This document shows, piece after piece, positions 9,005 to 17,825 of a stretch of DNA of 64,000 nt; positions within the stretch are counted from its first letter, which is position 1, and each line of letters begins with the position of its first letter. The notes beneath the pieces were generated by a model. It had not been told where the DNA came from. It saw only the letters and a program-made list of their open reading frames with translations, and searched no databases. Source of the DNA: Rhizobium sp. FKY42 (GTDB taxonomy: Bacteria > Pseudomonadota > Alphaproteobacteria > Rhizobiales > Rhizobiaceae). The stretch is taken from the NCBI RefSeq assembly GCF_005222835.1, contig NZ_STGA01000002.1:62001-126000 (forward strand), read 5' to 3'. Both the position numbers and the translations under genes were made by a program.

Positions 9005-10093
9005 CTATCCTTCCAGCCCGTCTTTTTCGGCCATGACCCGCACGAGCAGAAGCATGACGAGCGCCTGACCGTATGGAGCCGGAACATTGGGGATTTGGCG
9101 GTAGAAGTCCAGCGTGTGGCCCATCGGCGTCCCGTCCGAAACCTCCAGCACAATGCCTGTTTCATCGATCCGTTCGAGCACTGCAGCCAGTGCCCTGCGT
9201 GCCACTGGCTTCAGGTCCTCATCCAGAATACCAAGATCGATGCCGCGCAGGATGCCATAGGCGATACCAGCGGTGGCGCTTGTTTCTTCCGGTGAATTGG
9301 CATCGCAGACCAGCGTGCAGAACATGCCGTTAGGACGCTGGTGCTGGGCAAGGGTACGAACCTGCGCGTTCAGCACATAGGTAAGGTGCCGCTTCATATG
9401 CTCGGGCACGTACTTGACGAGGCTCAGCAGCTCCGGAATGGCAACGGTAATCCATGAGTTGCCGCGCGCCCAGAAGGCGTTTGCAAAGTTGTGGCGTCCA
9501 TTGAAGGTCCAACCATGGTACCAGAGCCCAGTGACCGGATCAGCCAAGAAGCGCTCATGCACGAGGAACTGGTAAAAGGCTTCCTCGATCCAGTCCTGAC
9601 GGTCAAATCGCTGACCGGCACGGGCCAGAAACAGGCATGTCATAAACAGCGTATCGTCCCACAACTCGCCGTCATTCATTCGCTCTTTGACGACATGCTG
9701 GAAACCGCCATCCTCCGTGCGGGCAAGCTTTGTCATCAGCCAATCGGCCCAATCTTTGACCAGCGCCTCGAAATCAGGTCGGTCCACATGGTCGATCAAC
9801 ACGGCCAGAGGAAGCATGGGAGACGAGGAGTTAACCTGCCGCGGCGGCAGCCCACGCCCGATCTGCCAGTCGTACCAGCGGGCGATCGCTTCCATGAGGG
9901 ATTTGTCGCCGACGGCTTCTGCATGGCGAATAAGACCGTAGATCCCGACGCCAACTTCCCAGTCCCACTCATCGAACTGGAGTTCATAGCCATTTTCCGG
10001 CGCTGCGGCGGCATCGTTCATACCCTTGAGGCGCGCCAGACCGACTGCCACGCGCGAAAGGGTTTCGGAGAGGATATGGGGCTGCATCAGCAT
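9005..10093 (-). CDS. GH105/GH88-type unsaturated uronyl hydrolase
   Basis: A 362-residue cytoplasmic (alpha/alpha)6-barrel protein without a signal peptide. It matches YteR-like GH105 enzymes, which remove 4,5-unsaturated uronic acids from the non-reducing end of lyase products. Visible hallmarks are FDEWDWEVGVGIYGL near residue 45, the catalytic-Asp region MNDGELWDDTLFMT (Asp146/147), HGWTFNGRHNFANAFWARGN and PNGMFCTLV. An AGGA ribosome-binding site precedes the ATG. It is the last gene of the 17.6-kb minus-strand island and follows the 838-residue gene by 25 nt. Its presence implies that a polysaccharide lyase feeds the pathway, yet no known lyase family is apparent in the island. Confidence 0.85.
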   Translation of the reverse strand: MLMQPHILSETLSRVAVGLARLKGMNDAAAAPENGYELQFDEWDWEVGVGIYGLIRHAEAVGDKSLMEAIARWYDWQIGRGLPPRQVNSSSPMLPLAVLIDHVDRPDFEALVKDWADWLMTKLARTEDGGFQHVVKERMNDGELWDDTLFMTCLFLARAGQRFDRQDWIEEAFYQFLVHERFLADPVTGLWYHGWTFNGRHNFANAFWARGNSWITVAIPELLSLVKYVPEHMKRHLTYVLNAQVRTLAQHQRPNGMFCTLVCDANSPEETSATAGIAYGILRGIDLGILDEDLKPVARRALAAVLERIDETGIVLEVSDGTPMGHTLDFYRQIPNVPAPYGQALVMLLLVRVMAEKDGLEG

Positions 10094-10118
10094 TGATCAG
10101 ATTCCTGCATGCGAAGGA

Positions 10119-12635
10119 TCAAAAGGAGAATGCGGTTTCGGTCCGCACGAGAGGGTCGATGGTTCGATTAGGGAAGGCGTAGCTTTTGCCAGCCACCTGC
10201 AGCCCATCGTTCCACGACAGGGCGAGGTCAGGTTTACCGGGAAGCGAAACCGCCAGTGTCAGATCGCTGCCGCCGAGTGAAAGCCGTATATCCGACAGTT
10301 GAGAGACAAAAGCTTCGCGCGCAGTCTCATCTGCGACGTCACCCACGATGGTGATCCAGCCACAGCGGTTCCCCGCGACGCGATACTCGATGCCCTCACC
10401 CGGACCGGCAGTCACCGGTGTGATGGTGCCCGTTGCCGTGAGTGCCGCAATGCCCTTACCGCTCGTCAGGATCAGCCAGTTATCAACCAACTCCACCTGA
10501 TCGAAGGCAGCGGCCTCCACATAGGCATGGGTAAAGCCGATGCGCGGGTTGTCGCCGAGGTCGTAAAGCATCAGGCTTGCATTCTCATACTGCGCGGCCC
10601 GCGGCATGGAACCGTTACCTGCCCAGTAGGAAGGGCGCTGACTTCCCCAGGGATCATCCTCGCCCGGATGATTGACCCATGCCCGCGCGAAAGGATTGGC
10701 TGCGAAGCGAAGGTCCATCACATGCTGCTGGTGACCGCGGCCACCAGGTTTGCCATCCACCATTGAGGAGAGCTGCACATGCGCAGTTTTATAAAGCGCA
10801 AGACGCGCGGCCTCATCATGTCCTTGAACGTAGTGGGCAAGAACGGCGACGCCAGGCTTCGGCTCGACATAATCCGAAAGATGCGCAGGCGGTTCGTAGG
10901 TCCCTGCACAGAACATGGTCAGAGCGGCCACACCGTCGTTCAGGAAACCCTGACCGAACGCGACCGTCGCAAAGGGAGCAAGCTCGGTCAAAGGACCTGC
11001 GCGCAGCTCCTTGTCATAGGCGCGGCCCATGCTGCCAGCCGGAACTCCGCCGGACGTGTGCAGCGCGATCATCGTGAACAATCGGTCCAACAACAGTTTC
11101 GACCGACGCTTGATTTCTCCGTCCCCGAAATGCTCCAGCGCCAGCAAACCAATGAAATCGATCGGGTAATAGGCGGCGGAGTTCCATTCAGCAAGCCCAT
11201 GCGTCTCGACGGAATCGAACCACTTGAGCAGGCGCCCTTCGCCAAGCGCCGCCTGCTGATCGCCGGTACGGCCCGAGCAGGCAAACCGTCTTTCGTTGAA
11301 AAGGCGCCCTGCCAGATATTGCGAGACATGGAAACATAGGACGTGGTTCTCGCTCCAGAACCACATCACATCATTTCCGGGCTCATCCACCCAGTAGCGA
11401 TAATTCAGAACCGAGGTTTCAATCTGCTCCCAGAGATCCGCCGGAATCTGGTTCCGATAGGCCCCTGCCAACCAGAGAAGCGGCACTAGCACGAAATCGG
11501 AGCAATCCCTCCGTTCGTCGATGGCCGCGATAGTGTTGGCAATGATCTCGCGGAAAGTGGCGTCCGGTTTACGGCCCAGAGCGAGATAGGCTATGGCTTT
11601 GCCGGCGCGCTGCTCGCCATGATCCGCAGCAAAGGTAAGTGCCGCCAGCTTGCGCGCTGCCAATGATTGATCCCGCATGTCTCGCGCAGCGTCCCGCATC
11701 GTGGCAAACGCGATGTGACGAGAGACGGACACGTTACCGACCGAAAAAGTAAGATCCAGCGGATGATAGCCATCCGGCAGTCTGTCGACGCTGGTCAAAG
11801 CAAGCATTCTTTCGCCAGCCTTCAGATCCACAGTCACATCGAGGAGCGGTGGCTTGTCCCGCATGTGGACGCTTGGGAGGATACTCGCCCGCAACCGCAC
11901 ATCAACCGATGGCGCATGCGAAAAGACGAGAGAGACCTTACCATCTTTCGAATGAAAGGGAGTTGGACGAACCTCGGTCGCCAGATCCTTCAGCAGGGAA
12001 ATCGTTGCATCGGAAGCATCGACAGGAAGCTCGACATGCAGATCCTCCGTGCCAAGTGAGGTGAGTTCAAAGTACCAAAGCGCATCGCGCTCTGCCAGTT
12101 CCTCACACAGAACCACGACCTCGCTTCCTGTGACTTTCAGCGGCAGAGTGATTTCCGTCTGGCTCTCCTTGTTGCGTTTGAAGGGCTCGAAGACCACGGC
12201 TTCCGCACCATCCACCCAGATGCGGACGCCGCCGCAGGTGGCGAGACGGAAGGGAACCGACCCCTCCTTCGAGGCCGATATGCGGGTCTTCAGCCAGCGC
12301 TCCAGTTTGGTGGGACGATGCCAGAAACCGGAAAATTCGACACGACGATTGAAGCCGGGAAGGTAGAGATCATCGACCGGGATGACATCGGGCAGATTGA
12401 CCGTGCGAGACTTGATTTCCTTCCACAGGGCAACACGACACGGCAGATCACCGACATCAACAAAACCGTTGATGAAGCGGTAATTGACCCGGTCTTCCGC
12501 AAGCGCAATCTCGCCTGGATAATAGCTGGCGCGAATGGGCGACATGGCCCAGGCGGTCACTGCATCCCCCTGTCCGATGATGAAGCCGGTCGGCGGCGTT
12601 TGGGGTTTGCGGGTCGAGTTGATGCTCATGCTCAT
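10119..12635 (-). CDS. 838-residue protein of no recognised family, candidate carbohydrate-active enzyme
   Basis: I do not recognise a named family. Residues 1-320 are beta-rich; GGVRIWVDGAEAVVFEPF (135-152) resembles sugar-binding jelly-roll domains of multidomain glycosidases. Residues 325-700 look like an alpha/alpha toroid, with strong aromatic/polar motifs MWFWSENHVLCFHVSQYLAG (424-443), GLAEWNSAAYYPIDFIGLLA (480-499) and GGRGHQQHVMDLRFA (631-645). Residues 700-838 are beta-rich again. That three-part plan is shared by several polysaccharide lyases and toroid glycosidases. There is no signal peptide, so the protein is probably cytoplasmic. The ATG overlaps the upstream stop (ATGA), and GH105 follows. 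Context makes it a candidate lyase or hydrolase acting on imported oligosaccharide. Confidence 0.6.
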   Translation of the reverse strand: MSMSINSTRKPQTPPTGFIIGQGDAVTAWAMSPIRASYYPGEIALAEDRVNYRFINGFVDVGDLPCRVALWKEIKSRTVNLPDVIPVDDLYLPGFNRRVEFSGFWHRPTKLERWLKTRISASKEGSVPFRLATCGGVRIWVDGAEAVVFEPFKRNKESQTEITLPLKVTGSEVVVLCEELAERDALWYFELTSLGTEDLHVELPVDASDATISLLKDLATEVRPTPFHSKDGKVSLVFSHAPSVDVRLRASILPSVHMRDKPPLLDVTVDLKAGERMLALTSVDRLPDGYHPLDLTFSVGNVSVSRHIAFATMRDAARDMRDQSLAARKLAALTFAADHGEQRAGKAIAYLALGRKPDATFREIIANTIAAIDERRDCSDFVLVPLLWLAGAYRNQIPADLWEQIETSVLNYRYWVDEPGNDVMWFWSENHVLCFHVSQYLAGRLFNERRFACSGRTGDQQAALGEGRLLKWFDSVETHGLAEWNSAAYYPIDFIGLLALEHFGDGEIKRRSKLLLDRLFTMIALHTSGGVPAGSMGRAYDKELRAGPLTELAPFATVAFGQGFLNDGVAALTMFCAGTYEPPAHLSDYVEPKPGVAVLAHYVQGHDEAARLALYKTAHVQLSSMVDGKPGGRGHQQHVMDLRFAANPFARAWVNHPGEDDPWGSQRPSYWAGNGSMPRAAQYENASLMLYDLGDNPRIGFTHAYVEAAAFDQVELVDNWLILTSGKGIAALTATGTITPVTAGPGEGIEYRVAGNRCGWITIVGDVADETAREAFVSQLSDIRLSLGGSDLTLAVSLPGKPDLALSWNDGLQVAGKSYAFPNRTIDPLVRTETAFSF

Positions 12636-13393
12636 GTCTCCGCCTGACTTCGGTGGAAAGAAAGGCTGTCTATGTCGTATTTCGAAAGTTCAGAAATGAG
12701 GTGTTTGACGCGCGTCGGCACCCAAGCCTCCAGCACGGACCACGGAACAATCCTGTAATCACCGACGTCATCGCTGGTACGTGCGAAGATCCAGCTTGGC
12801 GTGAACCGCCAACTCTGAAGTTGTGCGCGCGCGTTTTGGTCCTGCTCTTCCGTGGCGTAGAAGAGACCTGCCTCGGAAAAGCGATTGGATAGATGAATGC
12901 CGTGCTGACCTGCCAGAGCTTCACACATCTCTTCGATGCGCTTGCCCGCTTGCAGACGCATGGCCTCACCATCCGCCCAGTGAGCGTGCTTACCCGGTTC
13001 AAGAAAAAGAACCGGCCTGCCCCCTTCAACCGGCGAGCTCCCGTCAGCGCGCCGCATGACGAGCCGCGAACCATGGCGCGACGCTTCGACAAGCGCGATC
13101 TGGCCCTGCAGATCGAGATGCAGCCAGACGTGTTCCAGGTCGTAGAGGTGCTGGATATCCCAGTCGTACCAGATCGCATATTCAATGACGCAGTCTGCAA
13201 CCGGCTCGATTTGGAATTTGGAGGAAACGGACTGGGCGGCCTCGCGATAGATCGCAAACCCGGCAGCCAAGGGCAGAAAGGGCTCGGCATCATCCAGGCG
13301 TAAAAGCGGACGATGCGCATGGGCGAGATCCATCTCCGCACCTTCCGCACGGAGACTTCCCAGATCACCCAATATGGCAACGAGCCCATTCAC
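12632..13393 (-). CDS. Vps62/DUF946-like hypothetical protein
   Basis: 253 residues from a GTG at 13393 that overlaps the stop of the ATP-binding gene (GTGA); an upstream extension in the same frame has no homologous look. The middle carries IWYDWDIQHLYDLEHVW (75-90), then ALVEASRHGSR and GRPVLFLEPGKHAHW (125-139). This order (aspartate/tryptophan-rich strand, DxEHV, S-x-HG, PVLF...GxHAxW) resembles the Vps62/DUF946 pattern, whose function is unknown. No signal peptide is seen. It is translationally coupled on both sides (ATGA into the 838-residue gene), so it belongs to the glycan pathway. The activity is unknown and the family assignment is by motif only. Confidence 0.55.
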   Translation of the reverse strand: MNGLVAILGDLGSLRAEGAEMDLAHAHRPLLRLDDAEPFLPLAAGFAIYREAAQSVSSKFQIEPVADCVIEYAIWYDWDIQHLYDLEHVWLHLDLQGQIALVEASRHGSRLVMRRADGSSPVEGGRPVLFLEPGKHAHWADGEAMRLQAGKRIEEMCEALAGQHGIHLSNRFSEAGLFYATEEQDQNARAQLQSWRFTPSWIFARTSDDVGDYRIVPWSVLEAWVPTRVKHLISELSKYDIDSLSFHRSQAET

Positions 13394-14442
13394 TGTGCAG
13401 CAACCCCCGTTAGATCGAGGCTTTCGGCATAGTGGCAACGAACCTGTCTTCCCCCTGCAACGGACCGCAGAGCCGGGACCTCTGCCCTGCATTTGGCGTC
13501 CGCATAGGGACAACGCGGGTGGAAGGGGCAACCGGTCGGAATGTTCATCGCATCGGCAATTTCGCCCTTCAACGCCACACGCTTGCGCTCGCGGTTGCCG
13601 CGCGGGTCTGGCTGCGGCACTGCGGCCAGAAGTGCCTCGGTGTAGGGGTGCAGGGGCTTGGAGAACATTTCCTCCGTCGGACCAACCTCCATCAGACGAC
13701 CGAGATACATCACGCCGATGCGGTCCGAGATGTGCTCAACCATCCCGAGATCATGGGTAATGAACAGATAGGTAAGACCAAGTTGCTCCTGCAGATCCTG
13801 CAGCAGGTTGATGTTTTGTGCCGCAACCGAAACATCAAGCGCAGAAACCGCCTCATCCGCAGCGATGAAGCTGGGGTTAAGCGCGAGCGCGCGGGCAATG
13901 CCGATACGCTGACGCTGACCGCCGGAAAAGGCGTGCGGATACCGTGCAACGTATTCGGGACGAAGCCCGACCAGACGCAGCAGTTCAGCAACCCGATCCT
14001 CGATCTCGGACGGGCTCCCCACACCGTGGATCGTGAGAGGTTCCCCGACAAGATCAAGAATCGTCATGCGCGGGTTGAGTGAGGAATAGGGATCCTGGAA
14101 AATCATCTGCATTTCGCGGCGGATCTCGCGCATTTCGCGGTCCCCAAGCGAAGTAATATCGACGATAGACCCGTTGGCGCGGCGAAACAGAATTTCCCCA
14201 TCCGTCAAATCATAGGCGCGCAGAATGAGCCTCGCGATGGAAGACTTGCCGGAACCGGATTCCCCCACGAGACCAAAGGTTTCACCCTTTTTGATGTCAA
14301 AGGTAATATCGTCAACGGCCTTCACCTCGCCGATTTTCTTTCGCAACCAGCCGCCGTGCACGGGGAAGTACTTCTTCACGCCCCGAACAGAGATGAGTGT
14401 ATCGTCCTGCATGGGCATAGCCTTTTCACTGGTAACGGTCAT
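13390..14442 (-). CDS. Opp/Dpp-type ABC importer ATP-binding protein (OppF-like)
   Basis: A 350-residue ATPase with Walker [10 protein letters not shown] near residue 60, signature [15 protein letters not shown], Walker B FIAADEAVSALDVS, and the C-terminal oligopeptide-transporter extension (GCPFHPRCPYADAKC), whose cysteines often bind an Fe-S cluster. It pairs with OppD upstream through an ATGA overlap and couples to the Vps62-like gene through GTGA. Family-5 importers carry either peptides or oligosaccharides; the surrounding glycosidases argue for an oligosaccharide here. Confidence 0.9.
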   Translation of the reverse strand: MTVTSEKAMPMQDDTLISVRGVKKYFPVHGGWLRKKIGEVKAVDDITFDIKKGETFGLVGESGSGKSSIARLILRAYDLTDGEILFRRANGSIVDITSLGDREMREIRREMQMIFQDPYSSLNPRMTILDLVGEPLTIHGVGSPSEIEDRVAELLRLVGLRPEYVARYPHAFSGGQRQRIGIARALALNPSFIAADEAVSALDVSVAAQNINLLQDLQEQLGLTYLFITHDLGMVEHISDRIGVMYLGRLMEVGPTEEMFSKPLHPYTEALLAAVPQPDPRGNRERKRVALKGEIADAMNIPTGCPFHPRCPYADAKCRAEVPALRSVAGGRQVRCHYAESLDLTGVAAQ

Positions 14443-15479
14443 TCTGCAGCCTCCGAACGAAACTCCTCGGCAAAATGACAGCGCGACATCTGGCCACTTG
14501 GAAACCTGACCTCTGGTGGTGCCGTGACATTGCAGACACCGCCCACCGCACGCATGCAGCGCGGATGAAATGAACAGCCGTCAGGGACGTTGAATGGGTC
14601 TGGAACGGAGCCGGCGATGGTCTTCAGCCTTCGAGCCTTTTGCCCGCCCAGCTTTGGAATGGAGCGAAGCAAGGCCTGCGTGTAGGGATGTTTGGGTTCG
14701 TAGAATATCTCATCCACGGTTCCGGTCTCGACCACACGCCCGAGATACATGACCGCGACACGATCCGCGATGTCCGCCACCACGCCGAAATTGTGCGTGA
14801 TGAAGACGATGGCCATGCCAAGTTCCTGCTGCAACGACTTGAGCAGATGCAGGATCTGCGCTTCGGTCGTCACATCCAGAGCCGTTGTCGGCTCATCGGC
14901 AATCAGGAGCGTGGGATCGCATGCAAGTGCCAGTGCAATCATCGCACGCTGGCGCATACCACCAGACAGATGATGCGGATAGCGATCGACAATATCGTTC
15001 GGGCGAGGCATCTGCACCTTGGTCAAAAGTTCGATGGCGCGAGCGCGCGCATCCGCTTTTGACACGTTCCGGTGCAACATGACGGTGCGCATGATCTGCG
15101 TGCCAATCGTGTGAACCGGAGACAGTGCCGTCATCGGTTCCTGGAAGATCATGCCGATCTCGTTGCCGCGAAGGTCACGCATGGTGGAGCTCTGGCGGTC
15201 TTCGGAAGAGATCAGAACCTCTTGGCCGCTTTTGCGCCGAAAACGGATTGAGCCACCAGCATCAAGCGCCTGTTTCGGCTGCAACCGCATGATGGAGCGA
15301 GCCGTGACGGATTTGCCCGAACCGCTCTCTCCGACGATACCGAGAACTTCACCGCGATTGATGTGGTAGGACACGCCGTTGACGGCTTTCACCAAGCCTT
15401 CGCGCATGGGGAAGTGAACATTCACGTCATCCAGTTGCAGCAGGCGTTCCGGCGGGAAGGGATTGTTGGACTGTATCAT
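14439..15479 (-). CDS. Opp/Dpp-type ABC importer ATP-binding protein (OppD-like)
   Basis: A 346-residue ATPase. Walker [13 protein letters not shown] lies near residue 53, the signature is [15 protein letters not shown] (the OppD-specific Met variant), and Walker B is [14 protein letters not shown]. The C-terminal Cys-containing extension reads [24 protein letters not shown] ribosome-binding site precedes the ATG. It is the second ATPase of the island's importer, forming the nucleotide-binding heterodimer with the OppF-like protein. Confidence 0.9.
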   Translation of the reverse strand: MIQSNNPFPPERLLQLDDVNVHFPMREGLVKAVNGVSYHINRGEVLGIVGESGSGKSVTARSIMRLQPKQALDAGGSIRFRRKSGQEVLISSEDRQSSTMRDLRGNEIGMIFQEPMTALSPVHTIGTQIMRTVMLHRNVSKADARARAIELLTKVQMPRPNDIVDRYPHHLSGGMRQRAMIALALACDPTLLIADEPTTALDVTTEAQILHLLKSLQQELGMAIVFITHNFGVVADIADRVAVMYLGRVVETGTVDEIFYEPKHPYTQALLRSIPKLGGQKARRLKTIAGSVPDPFNVPDGCSFHPRCMRAVGGVCNVTAPPEVRFPSGQMSRCHFAEEFRSEAAE

Positions 15480-15493
15480 AATGTTCTCCTCGC

Positions 15494-16681
15494 TCAGCGA
15501 CCGTAAGGATCAGCCGCATCGCGCAGGCCATCACCGAGGAAGTTGAAGGCCAGCACCACCAGAATGATGGCGATGCCGGGCGACAGCAGCCAGGGCGCCA
15601 GACTGATGGAGCGCAAGTTCTGCGCATCCTGCAGCAGCACACCCCAGCTGACAACCGGCGGCCGAAGCCCAAGCCCCAGGAAGCTGAGCGCCGTTTCACC
15701 GAGGATCATTTCCGGTATTGCGAGCGTCACCGCGGCAATAATGTAGCTCGTCATGGCAGGAAGCATATGGCGCGTGATGATGCGGTATTCCGATGCACCG
15801 GCCAGCCGCGCGGCCAGAATGTAATCCTCGTTACGCAAAGCGAAGAAGCGACCACGCACAACACGCGCCAGATGTGTCCAGCCGATCAGGGCCAGAATGA
15901 ACGTGATCAACACATAGACAAAGAGCGGATCCCAGGCGATCGGCAGCGCCGCCGCCAACCCCATCCAGAGCGGAATTGTCGGGACCGAGCGAATGAACTC
16001 CATCAGGCGCTGAATGAGAGCGTCGATGAGGCCGCCGTAATAGCCGGCGATCGCACCGATGAAGAGACCGATGACAAAGGAGAAGGCCACGCCGATCAGG
16101 CCAGCGGACAGGGTAACGCGAGCGCCATAGAGCAACCGCGTGAACAGGTCGCGTCCAAGCGAGTCCGTACCCAACAGGTTAACCTTCTGGCGCTTGTCGG
16201 CAGCGCCGAAGAGATGGATCTTGGTGGGAACGAGGCCCAGCAGATCGTATTCCGGGCCTTCGACAAAGAAGCTGATCGGTACGATCTTTGTCGTATCGCG
16301 CTCATAGATCACGCGCGCCGTTTCCGGGTCGCGGGAGCGTTTCAGCGCATAGATGAACGGGCCCTGGAACTTGCCATCGTGGAACAGATGGATACTCGCC
16401 GGAGGCACGAACGTATTCAGCTTGTCGATGTCCGCCGGACGGTAAGGCGAAATGAAATCGGCGAACAATGCCGAGAGGAAACAGAAGATCAGAAAGAACA
16501 GCGAGACCATGGCAAGCTTGTGCTTGCGGAAGCGCCACCAGATGAGCGTCCACGGCTTTGCCGTATAGCTGCGGCCTTCCTTCGTGGTCTGCTCACCGGC
16601 AAGAGGTGGCACTTCGCGTTCTTCGGAAGCCATGACGGCATCGTAAATCGGATCAGACATGGTGTTGGAAATCTGGGTCAT
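15494..16681 (-). CDS. ABC importer permease, OppC-like, with long periplasmic insert
   Basis: 395 residues from the ATG at 16681, chosen because GAGGAG lies just upstream and MTQISNTMSDPIYDAV fits the family; a longer in-frame extension exists. The first membrane segment follows WWRFRKHKLAMVSLFFLIF. Then comes an unusually long periplasmic stretch of about 100 residues (HLFHDGKFQGPFIYALK), and then the permease core starting LLGTDSLGRDLFTRLLYGAR with the EAA-type loop LAARLAGASEYRIITRHMLP. OppC proteins are usually about 300 residues. The same insert is present in the permease at 38366-39538. Confidence 0.88.
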   Translation of the reverse strand: MTQISNTMSDPIYDAVMASEEREVPPLAGEQTTKEGRSYTAKPWTLIWWRFRKHKLAMVSLFFLIFCFLSALFADFISPYRPADIDKLNTFVPPASIHLFHDGKFQGPFIYALKRSRDPETARVIYERDTTKIVPISFFVEGPEYDLLGLVPTKIHLFGAADKRQKVNLLGTDSLGRDLFTRLLYGARVTLSAGLIGVAFSFVIGLFIGAIAGYYGGLIDALIQRLMEFIRSVPTIPLWMGLAAALPIAWDPLFVYVLITFILALIGWTHLARVVRGRFFALRNEDYILAARLAGASEYRIITRHMLPAMTSYIIAAVTLAIPEMILGETALSFLGLGLRPPVVSWGVLLQDAQNLRSISLAPWLLSPGIAIILVVLAFNFLGDGLRDAADPYGR

Positions 16682-16694
16682 GAATCGCGTCTCC

Positions 16695-17681
16695 TCACGC
16701 CATGCGAATGCGCGGATCGGAAACCGCAAGCAGGATGTCGGACAGCACCGTGCCGATGACGGTGAAGACGCTGAGGATGAGAATGAAACTTCCGGCCAGA
16801 TACATATCCTGCATCTGCAGGGCCTTCAGAAGCAGCGGGCCGGTTGTCGGCAGGTTGAGGACGACGGCGGCAATGATATCCCCTGAGAACAGAGCAGGAA
16901 GCGCCCAGCCGACCGTCGAGATGAATGGGTTGAGAGCAATGCGGACAGGGTAACGCCAGACAACCGTTCGTTCGGTGAAGCCCTGCGCGTAGGCCGTCTC
17001 GACATAGGGCTTGCCCAATTCGTCCAGCATGTTGGCGCGCATGACACGGATGAGGCCCGCCGTACTGCCAAACGCCAGAACGACGATCGGCACCCATAGA
17101 TGTTCGAGCAGATCGACGAACTTGCCCCATGACCATGGTGCCGTCTCGTATTGTCTTGAGAACAGTCCACCGACATCCATGTTGAAATAGGCGTAACCCA
17201 GCCACATCAGGATGAGTGCCAGCATGAATTCCGGAATGCCTTTGCCGATAAAGCCGAAGACGGTGAAGATGTAGTCGAAGAACGAATACTGGCGGGTCGC
17301 GGAATAGACGCCAATCGGGATCGCGATGATCCATGTGAAGATCATTGAAAGGGTAGAGATTGCCAGCGTCAGGCCCAGCCGGTCCCAGATCATGTCCTTG
17401 ACGTCCATGTTCCATTCGAGAGACCTGCCGAAATCACCATGCATGACGATGGCGCTGATCCAGCGCCAGTACTGCACCAGCAACGGATCGTTGAGGCCGA
17501 ACTCCTGGCGCATCGCCGCTTCCTGCAGTTCGGTGATGTATTCGCCGGAATGCCGCAGCTGCGCCACATAGGCTGTGACGTAATCGCCCGGTGGAAGCTG
17601 GATAATGACGAAGGAAATGAATGACACAAAGACCAGAGTGGGAATGGCCCACAAGATCCGGTTCACGATGAGGCTGAGCAT
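16695..17681 (-). CDS. ABC importer permease, OppB-like
   Basis: 328 residues, six predicted membrane segments. It opens ILWAIPTLVFVSFISFVIIQ and then LPPGDYVTAYVAQLR, the family's N-terminal signature. The cytoplasmic EAA loop is YVETAYAQGFTERTVVWRYP, and the C-terminus is ILLAVSDPRIRMA. It forms the heterodimeric channel with the OppC-like protein 13 nt downstream. A GGAAAGGGAAG sequence precedes the ATG. It is separated from the binding-protein gene by 144 bp containing two hairpins, unlike the tightly packed rest of the operon. Confidence 0.9.
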   Translation of the reverse strand: MLSLIVNRILWAIPTLVFVSFISFVIIQLPPGDYVTAYVAQLRHSGEYITELQEAAMRQEFGLNDPLLVQYWRWISAIVMHGDFGRSLEWNMDVKDMIWDRLGLTLAISTLSMIFTWIIAIPIGVYSATRQYSFFDYIFTVFGFIGKGIPEFMLALILMWLGYAYFNMDVGGLFSRQYETAPWSWGKFVDLLEHLWVPIVVLAFGSTAGLIRVMRANMLDELGKPYVETAYAQGFTERTVVWRYPVRIALNPFISTVGWALPALFSGDIIAAVVLNLPTTGPLLLKALQMQDMYLAGSFILILSVFTVIGTVLSDILLAVSDPRIRMA

Positions 17682-17717
17682 GGCTTCCCTTTCCGGGCAC
17701 CGGTCGCGCGGTCACGG

Positions 17718-17747
17718 ATGCTGTTACCACGCAGGTGGCAACAGCAT
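17718..17747 (-). other. Intergenic hairpin between binding-protein and permease genes
   Basis: A 13-bp stem (17718-17730 with 17735-17747, one G-T type mismatch) closes a 4-nt loop. It lies downstream of the binding-protein stop and upstream of oppB. Such hairpins commonly stabilise the binding-protein mRNA or partially terminate transcription, so that the periplasmic protein is made in excess. No U-run follows it, so mRNA stabilisation is the likelier role. Confidence 0.6.
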
Positions 17748-17788
17748 CGCCGAGACTGCTTTGGTCCGGTTCAGTTCAATGGAAAATA

Positions 17789-17818
17789 GCGCCCACGATC
17801 ACCGAGTGTCGCGGGCGC
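17789..17818 (-). terminator. Partial terminator-like hairpin downstream of the binding-protein gene
   Basis: A GC-rich 10-bp stem (17789-17798 with 17809-17818, one mismatch) has a 10-nt loop. Read on the minus strand it starts just after the stop codon at 17826 and is followed by TATTTTCC. It is a plausible leaky terminator between the binding-protein gene and the permease/ATPase genes. Confidence 0.5.
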
Positions 17819-17825
17819 CTCTTCA

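Noticed and set aside
15767..16759. Plus-strand open frame of 330 codons opposite the OppC-like gene
   Set aside because: Gln/Glu/Arg-rich shadow of the permease; the permease on the minus strand explains the sequence completely.
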